From Bacillota bacterium (lineage in GTDB: Bacteria; Bacillota; Clostridia; Lachnospirales; Lachnospiraceae), in contig JAEZKD010000172.1 of assembly GCA_023415655.1 (NCBI GenBank), positions 1 to 31,139 of the forward strand: a DNA stretch of 31,139 nucleotides. The letters are read 5' to 3'. Positions 14,867 to 23,858 of the stretch are shown here, piece by piece. The notes beneath the pieces are model-generated. The model made no database searches, was not told where the DNA came from, and saw nothing but the letters and a program-made list of their open reading frames with translations. Positions within the stretch are counted from its first letter, which is position 1, and every line of letters starts with the position of its first letter. The position numbers and the translations under genes are program-made.

Positions 14867-15568
14867 ATGCATTATCAATGTTTAATAGTCGATGATGAGA
14901 TTGAGTTAGCACAAGCAACCTGTGAGTATTTTTCCCTTTTTGATGTAAAGACTGCTTATGTTACAAGTGCAAAAGCTTGTGAAGAATTTTTAGAAGAAAA
15001 TCAAGTAGACTTGTTGCTATTAGACATCAATCTGCAAGCAGAAAGTGGATTTGTACTATGTAAGAAGCTAAGGGAGACGCTAGATATTCCTATCCTTTTT
15101 ATAAGTGCACGTCAAAATGATGAGGATGTTTTAGTTGCGCTTAATATCGGTGGGGATGATTATATCAAAAAACCTTATACGCTTAGTGTCCTTCTCGCAA
15201 AGGTAAAGATTGCGTTAAAGAGAATGGTACCACATGATACAGAAAAGTATGATAGAGAGGATGTAGGAATCAAGAAGAGAATCAAAAAAGGGATGTATCT
15301 GGATCATAACACAATGAAAGTGATGCTTCCAGGTAAGGAGGTTGCTCTAAAAGCAAAGGAATTTAAGTTACTTTCTTATTTGTATGAGAATGCAAATAAG
15401 ATTGTGACAAAGGATGCGTTATTTGCGGCGGTGTGGGGAGATGCTTTTTATAGCGATGGAACCTTAAATGTGCATATTCGAAAGTTAAGAGAAAAAATTG
15501 AAGAGAACCCCAATGAGCCTAAAATGATAAAAACGGTGTGGGGGACGGGGTATCTATTGGAATTATGA
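14867..15568 (+). CDS. OmpR-family response regulator
   Basis: 233 residues. The receiver domain (1-120) has the acidic pocket D9, D10, E11, the phosphoacceptor D53 (LLLLDINL), S80 and K102 (IKKPY). The C-terminal winged helix (about 135-232) has the OmpR/PhoB blocks EVALKAKEFKLLSYLYENANKIVTKDALFAAVWGD and GTLNVHIRKLREKIEENP, ending KTVWGTGYLLEL. GAGGAGG lies about 5-8 nt before the ATG. Its stop overlaps the kinase start (ATGA), so the pair is coupled. It probably controls the ABC transporter genes that follow. Confidence 0.94.
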   Translation: MHYQCLIVDDEIELAQATCEYFSLFDVKTAYVTSAKACEEFLEENQVDLLLLDINLQAESGFVLCKKLRETLDIPILFISARQNDEDVLVALNIGGDDYIKKPYTLSVLLAKVKIALKRMVPHDTEKYDREDVGIKKRIKKGMYLDHNTMKVMLPGKEVALKAKEFKLLSYLYENANKIVTKDALFAAVWGDAFYSDGTLNVHIRKLREKIEENPNEPKMIKTVWGTGYLLEL

Positions 15569-16851
15569 AACTACGATATTGCTTTTTAATTTGTGGATTA
15601 ATTTTATGCTTTAGTTTTGTTTGGTCGAGTCGCTCCATTGATCCAGGTAAGACATTAACCGTAGATATGGGAAAACTCAATGATACTTGCATTCAAATTA
15701 CGACGAGTTTGCAAGAACAGATAAAAACGGGAGAAGAGGAGATACGCAGACAGAAGCTCGAAGAGGAATACCAGTGTGAGATTGTAATGCGTGATCAAGT
15801 AGATTATGAATTACGAGTATCTGATGCAATCAAATACAATCGATTAATCGTTGATCTAATCATTGAAGATCAGATGGTAGGTAAGATAATTTTTGAAGGA
15901 CAGAGCAAAGTCATTGAGAATATGGGAAGGGAGCTAAGAATCCATCTTAGTACGGTATATTTGATACTTTCTTTGCTAGTGATATCATTTTTATTGTATT
16001 TTTATAGCTATTATGTAAGGCCATTTACAAGATTACAGCGGTTTGCTCGTCAAATATCTAAGGGTAATTTTGATTTTGCACTTCCAATGACAAAAAGTAA
16101 TTATTTTGGTGCATTTACAGAAAGCTTTGATTTGATGCGTGAAGAATTAAAGAAGGCTAAGCAAGGAGAATATGAAGCAAATATTAGCAAAAAAGAGCTA
16201 GTAGCTTCCCTATCTCATGATATTAAGACACCAGTTTCTACAATCAAAGCTATCTGTGAGATTCTGATGCTCCAGTTAAAGGAAGTAGCTTTGCAGAATA
16301 AAATCTCTATCATTCATCAAAAGGCAGACGTGATTGATGCATTGATTACCGATATGTTTCACGCAACATTAGAAGATTTGACCGTTCTGGTTACGAAACC
16401 AACGGAGGAATTGTCGACAATATTGAAACCAATTTTTGATGAAATGAATCACTTTAATCTGATTGTGTTTGAGAATGAGCCCCCAGAATGTATGATTTAT
16501 GTAGATAAATTACGTATCACTCAGGTGATTGATAATATTATTAATAATTCCTATAAGTATGCGAACACTCGGATTCACATATCGTTTGAGAATCATCTGA
16601 AGTTTTTAGATGGTGAGGGCAATACCGTGAATGCAATTCGTATTCGGATGAAAGATGAAGGGAAGGGGCTTTTAGAGGAGGATGTGCCTTATCTTTCAGA
16701 GAAGTTTTATCGAGGAAGCAATGCAGATGGGAAATCGGGAAGTGGATTAGGACTTTACCTTTCAAAATTATTTATGGAACAGATGAAAGGCAATCTGACG
16801 TACTATCTTGAGGATGGCTTTGTTGTAGAATTATTTCTACGACGTGTATAA
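15565..16851 (+). CDS. Membrane sensor histidine kinase
   Basis: 428 residues. TM1 is at about 5-21, followed by a modest outer domain of about 105 residues (22-128), TM2 at about 130-150, and HAMP at about 151-202. The HisKA box is ELVASLSHDIKTPVSTIKA with phospho-accepting H218. The ATPase domain has an N box (DNIINNSYKYA), G1 (MKDEGKGLLEEDV) and G2 (GKSGSGLGLYLSK). ATG 15565 overlaps the regulator stop; the ORF could begin earlier inside the regulator, but this coupled start gives a clean first helix. Size and layout resemble kinases paired with peptide-antibiotic ABC transporters, but the outer domain is larger than in the BceS type. The signal is unknown. Confidence 0.92.
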   Translation: MKLRYCFLICGLILCFSFVWSSRSIDPGKTLTVDMGKLNDTCIQITTSLQEQIKTGEEEIRRQKLEEEYQCEIVMRDQVDYELRVSDAIKYNRLIVDLIIEDQMVGKIIFEGQSKVIENMGRELRIHLSTVYLILSLLVISFLLYFYSYYVRPFTRLQRFARQISKGNFDFALPMTKSNYFGAFTESFDLMREELKKAKQGEYEANISKKELVASLSHDIKTPVSTIKAICEILMLQLKEVALQNKISIIHQKADVIDALITDMFHATLEDLTVLVTKPTEELSTILKPIFDEMNHFNLIVFENEPPECMIYVDKLRITQVIDNIINNSYKYANTRIHISFENHLKFLDGEGNTVNAIRIRMKDEGKGLLEEDVPYLSEKFYRGSNADGKSGSGLGLYLSKLFMEQMKGNLTYYLEDGFVVELFLRRV

Positions 16852-16880
16852 TTAGGAATTCGCATTATTCTCTTTTAAGA

Positions 16881-16934
16881 AACAGTTAAGGATTAGACTA
16901 GAAACAGAAAAAGACTAATATAGAATTAACTGTT
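16881..16934 (+). promoter_or_regulatory. Candidate regulator-binding repeats before the ABC genes
   Basis: In the 119-bp gap between kinase and ATPase, AACAGTTAA (16881-16889) and TTAACTGTT (16926-16934) form a perfect 9-bp inverted repeat. The same bases can be read as near-direct copies AACAGTTAAG and AACTGTTAAG 47 bp apart. This could be a second, regulator-dependent promoter region for the transporter; no clear -35/-10 pair is visible. Confidence 0.4.
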
Positions 16935-16970
16935 AAGATAAGGATATCAAAGATTAGAGAGGATATAAGA

Positions 16971-17726
16971 ATGGATAGAATATTAATAGCAAAGGATTTA
17001 TGTAAGACATTTTCCAATGGAAGCATACAGCAGCATGTATTAAGGAATCTTAATATAGAGATTTATAAGGGAGACTTTACAATTATTATGGGAAGCTCCG
17101 GCTCAGGCAAGTCTACACTATTGTATGGACTATCAGGTATGGATCGACCAACCTTAGGTACAATCACATATGATCAAGAGGAAATCTCGAATTATTCCAA
17201 TGATAAGTTAGCATTGTTTCGTAGAAAGAACTGTGGGTTTGTTTTTCAACAGAATTATCTGAATGATACAATGTCTGTTATGGATAATATTTTAGTGACT
17301 GGATTATTAAACTCAAAAAATAAAAAAGAAATTTACCAAAAGGCATGTGAGTTATTAGAGAAAGTTGGACTAACAGAGGAATGTTATTACAAATATCCAA
17401 CTCAGCTTTCTGGTGGGGAAGCGCAGCGAGTAGCTATTGTAAGAGCAATTATTAGTAATCCTAAGCTTGTATTTGCAGATGAGCCAACCGGAGCGCTAAA
17501 TTCTGCAAATACCTTAAATGTATTGAATGTATTTACTGAGCTAAATCAAGCTGGTCAGAGTATTGTAATGGTAACGCATGATATTAAATGTGCACGAAGA
17601 GGAAATCGTATTTTATATTTACAAGATGGTATTATTGTTGATGAGTTAAGATTAGAGCACTATACACCAAATGATCGAGAACGTCATGAAAAGATAAGTA
17701 TGTTCTTGAAGAAAATGGGGTGGTAG
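16971..17726 (+). CDS. ABC transporter ATP-binding protein (MacB/LolD/BceA type)
   Basis: 251 residues. Walker A GSSGSGKST (41-49), Q-loop Q93 (VFQQN), signature LSGGE (146-150), Walker B LVFADEP (166-172) and switch H203 (VTHD) are all intact. The subgroup is that of ATPases serving FtsX-type permeases (lipoprotein, macrolide or antimicrobial-peptide systems), shown by the GSSGSGKSTLL...GLSGMDRPTLG pattern and the C-terminal block ILYLQDGIIVDE. The start follows AGAGAGGATATA. The permease gene begins 1 nt after its stop. It powers that permease from the cytoplasmic side. Confidence 0.95.
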   Translation: MDRILIAKDLCKTFSNGSIQQHVLRNLNIEIYKGDFTIIMGSSGSGKSTLLYGLSGMDRPTLGTITYDQEEISNYSNDKLALFRRKNCGFVFQQNYLNDTMSVMDNILVTGLLNSKNKKEIYQKACELLEKVGLTEECYYKYPTQLSGGEAQRVAIVRAIISNPKLVFADEPTGALNSANTLNVLNVFTELNQAGQSIVMVTHDIKCARRGNRILYLQDGIIVDELRLEHYTPNDRERHEKISMFLKKMGW

Positions 17727-17727
17727 T

Positions 17728-20121
17728 ATGAAGCTATTTCTAATTGCAAAAAGTAATATGAAAAAGAAAAAAAGCAATCTCATCATATTATTACTTCTGA
17801 TTGCCATTGCTACGATGTTATTGTATTCTGGTATGAATGTCCTGTCTCAAATAGGAAGCTTTATGGACGATATCAATGAATCTCAGAAGGGGGCACATAT
17901 ACAATTTGTTACCTTGAAGGGATATGATAACGAGATTACTAAGGTGATTGAGGATCAAGAAGGGGTAGATAGTTATACCACGAATGAAATATTACTATCC
18001 TCGGTTAGCTACCAGTTATTCAATCCAGAAATAGATGATACAGAGGAATCAATGTTATTTTTGATGGCAGATTACAATGAGTATCAAGGAATGTCTGAGG
18101 TTATCATTCATGATGAAGCAGTTGAGTGGACGAAGGACAGTATTATTGCACCAATGTATATGAAGGTTGCAAAAGGATATCAGACAGGTGATGTAATCCA
18201 AATAAAGAATGGATCTACCGTTTATGAATTTAGGATTTATGGATTTTTTCAAGATATTATGTATGCAACGATCAGTAACTTAAGTATGTACCGTTGCTAT
18301 GTACCACATGATACCTATATTTCTATCAAGGAAACAGATGCTGCTTTTATTTCCTTTGATCAGTTTAATGTAAGAATTGATGATATGAGTAAATCTGAGC
18401 AAGTGAAATCAGAGCTCACAAAGCAAGTCAAAGCAAGTATAAATGATCCTAAATTTAATCTATACATGGCCTTAGATTTTAGTACGATGAGTGGTGGGGC
18501 TGGTATGTTCGTTAAAATTATGATGGCTATTATGGCGATATTTGCTTTCTTTATCATTATCATATCCATCATTGTCATTCGATTTAACATTAATACGAGC
18601 ATTGAGACCAATTTAGCCAATGTAGGGATTATGGAGGCGGTTGGCTATACAACCTCACAATTAGCAAGGGCTGCATTGATTGAATATGCGATTGTTACAT
18701 TCGTTGGAGTACTCATTGGATTAGTTCTTTCGATCGCATGTTCAGCATTGATAGCAGCCATCGTATCAAGTTCAATTGGACTGTTATGGAAAGCAAGTTT
18801 TGATTTCACTATTACGGCAATCAGTGTATGCTCCATCTTAGTGATTACCTTATTTGTAACTTATCTCTCTACTAGAAGATATCACAAGATAACTCCTTTG
18901 GATGCATTACGTGAAGGGGTAAAAACTCATCATTTTACGAAAAATCATTTTGGCCTGTGGAAAACAAAGCTAAATCTTAATAGTGCTTTAGGTATGAAGT
19001 CCATGTTTCATAATCACAAGCAAAATATTTCCGTAATGCTGGTGGTTGCTATGCTTTGTCTTACTTGTACCTTATGTTTATCCCTTTATTATAACTTTGT
19101 GATTGAAGATAAAGCTATGATTACATTAGTTGGAATTGAGAAACCAGAAATACTAGTATCGATTAGTGAGTTAGAAGGATATGAAAAGATACAGATCAAT
19201 GCAATCGAAGAGGAGATACAGGAAGATATTGATGTTAAGAATGTGATTCGTTTTAGCGCAACGAGTGGAATCGTAAAAAAGGGGAATCGAGAATTTGATG
19301 TTACCGCAAATATTTATAATAATCCTGAGGAATTAATGATCAATACCCTAATTGAAGGTCGAAGACCAAAACATGATAATGAAATTAATATCTCTCATAA
19401 GGTTGCTACTGAAATTGGAGCATCCCTTGGTGATACCATTCTATTGGACATCAATAATAAGAATATTCCTTTTGTTATCGTTGGAATTACTCAACATATT
19501 AATAATATGGGATGTATAGTAGTTATGTCCGAGGAGGGGAGACAGCAATTTAATCCTGACTTTGTATGTGATCAGCTTTATGTATATCTGAACGAAAATG
19601 TCCCTATTGATGAAAAAGTCGAAGAATATGGAGGGTGGTATCAAGGGATAAACCAGATTCAGATTTGTAACTATCATACAATTTATGAGACTGTTTTGGG
19701 GAGTTTTTCAGCTTCCTTAGGGAGTATCTGTAGTTTATTCATTGGAATTACATTCTTGGTAATCGCGCTTATTATATTTCTAGTTGTTAAGATGAAGTTG
19801 GTGCAAGAACGGCGCTACATGGGGATCTATAAGGCATTAGGATATACAACAGCTCAGATTATATGGCAAACTGCAATTCAGTTTACACCAGTCATTTCTT
19901 TTGGTGGATTGATTGGTGTTATCTTTGGGAAGCTATCAATGAACAAGGTCACTCAAATTAGCTTATCCTTTGCAGGTATTCAAAGTGCTAATATGATTGT
20001 ACCTATATCAATGGTGATTGGAATCTTTTTAGTGATTGTGGTATTCTCACTTATATTTACAATTCTATGCGCTAGTAAAATTAGAAAGATAGAACCTTAT
20101 AAGATGATCATCGAAATATAA
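17728..20121 (+). CDS. FtsX-family ABC permease, two-domain, probable peptide efflux or resistance
   Basis: 797 residues with eight predicted helices: TM1 about 16-36, a large outer domain (about 40-255), TM2-4 (about 258-285, 312-345 and 355-380), a cytoplasmic link, TM5 (about 432-455), a second outer domain (about 460-650), and TM6-8 (about 660-690, 710-735 and 757-787). Each half ends in an FtsX motif: MEAVGYTTSQLARAALIEY with KITPLDALREG, and YKALGYTTAQIIWQTAIQF with KIEPYKM. This duplicated MacB/FtsX layout fits exporters or mechanotransmission systems acting on peptides or lipids. It differs from the 10-TM BceB type. With the upstream kinase and regulator it forms a sensing-plus-transport locus; the substrate is not evident. 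Confidence 0.92.
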   Translation: MKLFLIAKSNMKKKKSNLIILLLLIAIATMLLYSGMNVLSQIGSFMDDINESQKGAHIQFVTLKGYDNEITKVIEDQEGVDSYTTNEILLSSVSYQLFNPEIDDTEESMLFLMADYNEYQGMSEVIIHDEAVEWTKDSIIAPMYMKVAKGYQTGDVIQIKNGSTVYEFRIYGFFQDIMYATISNLSMYRCYVPHDTYISIKETDAAFISFDQFNVRIDDMSKSEQVKSELTKQVKASINDPKFNLYMALDFSTMSGGAGMFVKIMMAIMAIFAFFIIIISIIVIRFNINTSIETNLANVGIMEAVGYTTSQLARAALIEYAIVTFVGVLIGLVLSIACSALIAAIVSSSIGLLWKASFDFTITAISVCSILVITLFVTYLSTRRYHKITPLDALREGVKTHHFTKNHFGLWKTKLNLNSALGMKSMFHNHKQNISVMLVVAMLCLTCTLCLSLYYNFVIEDKAMITLVGIEKPEILVSISELEGYEKIQINAIEEEIQEDIDVKNVIRFSATSGIVKKGNREFDVTANIYNNPEELMINTLIEGRRPKHDNEINISHKVATEIGASLGDTILLDINNKNIPFVIVGITQHINNMGCIVVMSEEGRQQFNPDFVCDQLYVYLNENVPIDEKVEEYGGWYQGINQIQICNYHTIYETVLGSFSASLGSICSLFIGITFLVIALIIFLVVKMKLVQERRYMGIYKALGYTTAQIIWQTAIQFTPVISFGGLIGVIFGKLSMNKVTQISLSFAGIQSANMIVPISMVIGIFLVIVVFSLIFTILCASKIRKIEPYKMIIEI

Positions 20122-20148
20122 TCCATATTTGGATGGCTAAATCAATCA

Positions 20149-20185
20149 TTCCCCTCAAAAAACAGACACTGTCTTTTGAGGGGAA
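20149..20185. terminator. Shared terminator between convergent permease and gapN genes
   Basis: TTCCCCTCAAAA (20149-20160) pairs with TTTTGAGGGGAA (20174-20185), a perfect 12-bp stem with a 13-nt loop. T residues occur near both ends, so it can serve both strands. Confidence 0.8.
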
Positions 20186-20191
20186 ATTCTA

Positions 20192-21652
20192 TTATCTTAA
20201 ATTGATTACCGTAGCTTTTAATCGAGACATGGCTTCAATCGAATAACGGATTCCTTGCGTTCCTACACCAGAGGATTTGACTCCTAGGAATGGGAAGTGA
20301 TCAGGTCCTCTCTCTGTTTTTCCATTCACTTGAACTGTACCTACCACGAGCTGATCTGCAATATAGAAGGCATCGTTAATATTCTCAGTAAATACAGAGC
20401 TTTGTAATCCAAACTCAGATTCATTTGCTATCTTGATTGCTTCGTCTTTATCTTTTACTCGAATAATTGGGAGTACAGGACCAAACGGTTCCTCCCATGC
20501 AATACGCATATCTTCAGTAACATTGTCTAACAAGGTAGGATAGATTAAATTCTTTTCTCTTTTTACCCCGGTTACTACGGTTGCACCCTTGTTAATTGCA
20601 TCCTCGATGAGATCCCATACAAAATCTGCAGCTTTATCACTAATCAATGGAACGACATCAACAGACTCATGTTCCAATGGGCTTCCTACCACAAGCTTTT
20701 CAATCCTTGGTTTTAATAAATCAATGAGTTGATCGGCCACTTCGTTGACAACGAGAATTCTCTTAACCGCAGTACATCTTTGTCCAGAATAAGAGAATGC
20801 ACCTGCTACAATATTATTTGCAGTTAATTCTAGGTCTGCATCCTTTAAAACAATGGCCGCATCTTTTCCACCTAGCTCCATAAGGAGTGGTACCATTGCA
20901 ACTTTTTTAGAGATTTCACTACCAATCTCAGTACTACCAGTAAAGTTAATAAAGTTAATTTCTTTATGTGTGGTTAAATAATCTCCAATTTCACTACCTT
21001 TACCGGTGATTGTGTTTAATACCCCTTTTGGTAAGCCAGCCATCTCAAAGATTCTAGCTAAGAAAAGTCCGGATAAACTACCTTGGGTAGCAGGTTTTAA
21101 AACGACGGTATTCCCAATCACAACGGCTGGTGCAATTTTAGAGGCAGATAAGTTAACAGGATAGTTAAATGGAGAGATAGCTAGAACAACGCCGAGGGGT
21201 TCTCTGGATACAACCGACACTTTATTGTGTTTATATCCAGGGAAGCTATCTCCACGGATCGTCTCCCCAGAGATATTTTTAGCACTATCTGCAGTAAATC
21301 GAATAAAATCAGCAGTTCTCACAACTTCAGAGCGACAGCTTTTTAGATCCTTACCAATTTCCATCATGATGAGTTGAGCTAATTCTTCGGTATGCTCTTC
21401 TAGTAAATTGGCTGCTTTGTATAAAATATTAGAACGATCATTGATCGTAACATTCTTCCAACTAAGTTGTGCCTCTTTTGCAGAAGCTATGGCTTGATCA
21501 ACTTCATCTTTTGTCATTGCTTGCACTTTACCTAACAATGAATTATCGACAGGAGAGTATATCTCGATATAGTTGCCACTACTGCTACTAACCCATTCTC
21601 CATTTAACAGGTTTTTATACACTTTATTCTCATCCTTTATCAGTTGAAACAT
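20192..21652 (-). CDS. gapN: NADP-dependent non-phosphorylating glyceraldehyde-3-phosphate dehydrogenase (GapN)
   Basis: 486-residue aldehyde dehydrogenase that oxidises glyceraldehyde 3-phosphate directly to 3-phosphoglycerate, making NADPH instead of ATP, in the cytoplasm. The catalytic residues are C293 (YSGQRCTAVKR) and E259 (MELGGKD), 34 residues apart as in the family. AISPFNYPVNL, INFTGSTEIGS, WEEPFGPVLPIIRV and the substrate-phosphate region NGKTERGPDHFPFLG match remembered streptococcal GapN nearly word for word, which separates it from general aldehyde dehydrogenases. The start is set at 21652 because GGAGGT lies 9 nt upstream; a longer frame from 21679 would include that site. Monocistronic; a TATAAT on the minus strand (21708-21703) is a possible -10. 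Confidence 0.93.
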   Translation of the reverse strand: MFQLIKDENKVYKNLLNGEWVSSSSGNYIEIYSPVDNSLLGKVQAMTKDEVDQAIASAKEAQLSWKNVTINDRSNILYKAANLLEEHTEELAQLIMMEIGKDLKSCRSEVVRTADFIRFTADSAKNISGETIRGDSFPGYKHNKVSVVSREPLGVVLAISPFNYPVNLSASKIAPAVVIGNTVVLKPATQGSLSGLFLARIFEMAGLPKGVLNTITGKGSEIGDYLTTHKEINFINFTGSTEIGSEISKKVAMVPLLMELGGKDAAIVLKDADLELTANNIVAGAFSYSGQRCTAVKRILVVNEVADQLIDLLKPRIEKLVVGSPLEHESVDVVPLISDKAADFVWDLIEDAINKGATVVTGVKREKNLIYPTLLDNVTEDMRIAWEEPFGPVLPIIRVKDKDEAIKIANESEFGLQSSVFTENINDAFYIADQLVVGTVQVNGKTERGPDHFPFLGVKSSGVGTQGIRYSIEAMSRLKATVINLR

Positions 21653-21959
21653 AATCAATCTACCTCCATATTTTTTCATCTAATTATTCTATGCATTAAT
21701 GTATTATACTACTACAATAACACCATTACCTTATTTTTTCAAATATGTTATCATAATAAAGTTGATAGTTCTGTAATTAAAGTCACATAAAAAAAATAAA
21801 AATAGGTATATAATGCCATTGTGATTGTGAATATAACCTAACATGAATGTAACGCTTGGTTGGTAGTGAAATGAAAGTAAATAGGCTATAATACCAAATA
21901 AGTGGTGAGTGCAACAAACAAGTCTCACACTGAAATGAATATATAACTGGAGGGTAAAA
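21653..21959. promoter_or_regulatory. Divergent promoter region of gapN and the XRE gene
   Basis: 307 AT-rich bp. On the minus strand TATAAT (21708-21703) may serve gapN. On the plus strand TATAAT occurs at 21809-21814 and 21887-21892; the second lies 68 bp before the XRE start and is the better candidate. No good -35 boxes or operator palindromes were found. Confidence 0.4.
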
Positions 21960-22634
21960 ATGAATCTGCAAGAAAAACTACAGTTACTAAGAAGACAAAA
22001 TGGGTATTCACAAGAGCAGTTAGCAGATAAACTAATGGTATCTAGACAGACAATAGGTAAATGGGAAAGTGGACAGGCAATTCCTGAATTGTATCGAATC
22101 ATTGAGTTGAGTGAGCTCTATGGTGTATCGATTGATCGCATGGTAAAGGATGATCAGGGGTGCAATTTATTACTGCAACGTACAGAAGATATGACTCTTG
22201 AAAAAGTTATTCCATTCTTGATTCGTGCAAAGCAGATTACATATGCAGGATATGGAGCAGAAACAACGCCCTGCCGCAAAGCCTCACACGACCTTAGTTA
22301 TGAAGAGGGAGATTATTTATATTATGATTCTTATCTTGGTGGTGAGTGTTTCTTAGGAGAAGAAGCAGTCTGGCTAAGTGGTAAGCCAATTTGGAGCATG
22401 AATTATTCGGGTCGTGTACTTGGAGAACATTTTCATGGAGACTTTTTAAAGGAAGCACTATTTCATGTGCCATACGAGATGCCATATCGTGGTCCTGCAA
22501 TCTACAATAAAGGAGATTATTCCTATCATTGTAAGACAGATGGTGCATTTATCTGGTTTCAAGGATATGAGGAGATCTTTTATCTGGATGAAAAGGTGTA
22601 CGAGTGCTACTTTCATGGTGGAATAGTGAAATAA
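21960..22634 (+). CDS. XRE-family regulator with C-terminal DUF5680-like domain
   Basis: 224 residues. The N-terminal helix-turn-helix (about 7-61) reads LQLLRRQNGYSQEQLADKLMVSRQTIGKWESGQAIPEL, the classic Cro/CI-like domain. The rest (about 78-224) matches in pattern the DUF5680 type: RAKQITYAGYGAE, SHDLSYEEGDYLYYDSYLGGECFLGEEAVW, WSMNYSGRVL, FLKEALFHVP, YRGPAIY and ending VYECYFHGGIVK. Stand-alone copies of this domain are small cytoplasmic proteins of unknown role; here it may sense a ligand and set DNA binding. GGAGGG lies 7 nt before the ATG. It lies upstream of the YkgJ-type gene on the same strand, 187 nt apart. Confidence 0.85.
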   Translation: MNLQEKLQLLRRQNGYSQEQLADKLMVSRQTIGKWESGQAIPELYRIIELSELYGVSIDRMVKDDQGCNLLLQRTEDMTLEKVIPFLIRAKQITYAGYGAETTPCRKASHDLSYEEGDYLYYDSYLGGECFLGEEAVWLSGKPIWSMNYSGRVLGEHFHGDFLKEALFHVPYEMPYRGPAIYNKGDYSYHCKTDGAFIWFQGYEEIFYLDEKVYECYFHGGIVK

Positions 22635-22821
22635 GGTATACAGGGAGATTATTCAATCATAGTATCTATATGGAAAAGAATTAATTGACAATCAGGTTAC
22701 ATAGGTATATTCTTTAAAACGAAACGATTTAGAATTATTCAAATGCAATAAGCTGAGATTGAATCAGATATTTGGATGGATTATTAAGCAATTGTTTGAA
22801 AATAAGGATGAGGTCCAAAGC

Positions 22822-23496
22822 ATGGATAGAAAAGTGAATCTTGATGATATCACAGATGGTCGAGTGTATGGAATCAATGATATGGTAAAAGCAGATTGTG
22901 GTGGTTGTAAAGGTTGCTCGGCATGTTGTAGAGGGATGGGGAATTCGATTGTATTAGATCCATTGGATATCAATCATTTAGTTAAGAATACCGGGTACAC
23001 ATTTGAACAGCTTTTAGTAGATAAAATAGAATTAAATGTAGTAGAAGGTATTATCTTACCGAATTTAAGGATGTCAGGACAAGAGGATGCTTGTTCTTTT
23101 CTGAATCAAGAAGGAAGATGTACGATACATAGCTATCGTCCAGGAATCTGTAGGATTTTTCCTTTAGGACGTTATTATGAAGGGGATTCCTTTCAATATA
23201 TCTTTCAAATACATGAATGTAAGAAAGAAAATAAGTCGAAAATCAAGGTAAAAAAGTGGATTGACATAGATGAGATTAAGAAGAACGAACGATTTATTTT
23301 AGATTGGCATGCATTTGTGAAACAGATGCAGCTAAGAGTTAAGCATCAAACCAATGAGTTGTTAATAAAACAACTGAATGTGTTTTTATTAAACCAATTT
23401 TACATAAAGCCTTATGAATCTGAAGAGTTTTATACTGAGTTTACAGATAGGTTACAGCTTACCAAAAATACAATCCAAGATAATCAAACACAGTAA
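22822..23496 (+). CDS. YkgJ-family cysteine cluster protein
   Basis: 224 residues. A cysteine cluster C26-x2-C29-x2-C32-x2-C35-C36 (DCGGCKGCSACCRGMG) is followed by SIVLDPLDI and a second group of cysteines (DACSFLNQEGRCTIH and RPGICRIFPLGRYY). This arrangement is that of the YkgJ/UPF0153 group, thought to bind zinc or an Fe-S cluster; the biochemical role is unproven. I prefer ATG 22822 because GAGGT lies 7 nt upstream and relatives begin with a similar MDRKVNLDDI. A longer version from TTG 22759 would add 21 residues and lacks a good site. No terminator separates it clearly from the flavodiiron gene 362 nt further on. Confidence 0.85.
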   Translation: MDRKVNLDDITDGRVYGINDMVKADCGGCKGCSACCRGMGNSIVLDPLDINHLVKNTGYTFEQLLVDKIELNVVEGIILPNLRMSGQEDACSFLNQEGRCTIHSYRPGICRIFPLGRYYEGDSFQYIFQIHECKKENKSKIKVKKWIDIDEIKKNERFILDWHAFVKQMQLRVKHQTNELLIKQLNVFLLNQFYIKPYESEEFYTEFTDRLQLTKNTIQDNQTQ

Positions 23497-23858
23497 TGTA
23501 ATGGAAAAATTACCATTGGATGTATTGTTTTTCAAGAAACTTTGAGATATACTGTTGGTATCATTAGGAATAAAGTATAGTCTTGAATGAAACCAATCCA
23601 CGTGGAGCAATGTTTATATGTTCTTAATCATAAGAATCTTGTGGAGTGTTGATTCAAAGCTTGTATAATTGACGGGGAATAGTGAAATACTTAGGTGTAA
23701 ATGTGGTAATATTGTATTCTTTGTATAGAATTACATGTTAGCATTTACTATATGTATTTCACTTGTTTTAAGAAACGTATGAGAGAATGGCTTGTTACAT
23801 TAGGTACAGCATTTTCTAGAATACAAAAAATGAATGAATAGATAGTGGAGGCCAAAAT
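23497..23858. other. 362-bp intergenic region before the flavodiiron gene
   Basis: There is no ORF with a ribosome site. A weak hairpin (TAATGG/CCATTG near 23500-23520) follows the YkgJ-type gene. Several AT-rich -10-like hexamers occur (for example TATAGA near 23725), but no convincing -35 partner. The promoter of the flavodiiron gene is presumably here. Confidence 0.4.

Noticed and set aside
21731..22102. Minus-strand ORF of 123 codons opposite the XRE gene start
   Set aside because: It overlaps the well-supported helix-turn-helix gene and its ribosome site, has cysteine- and histidine-rich low-complexity content, and no ribosome site of its own.
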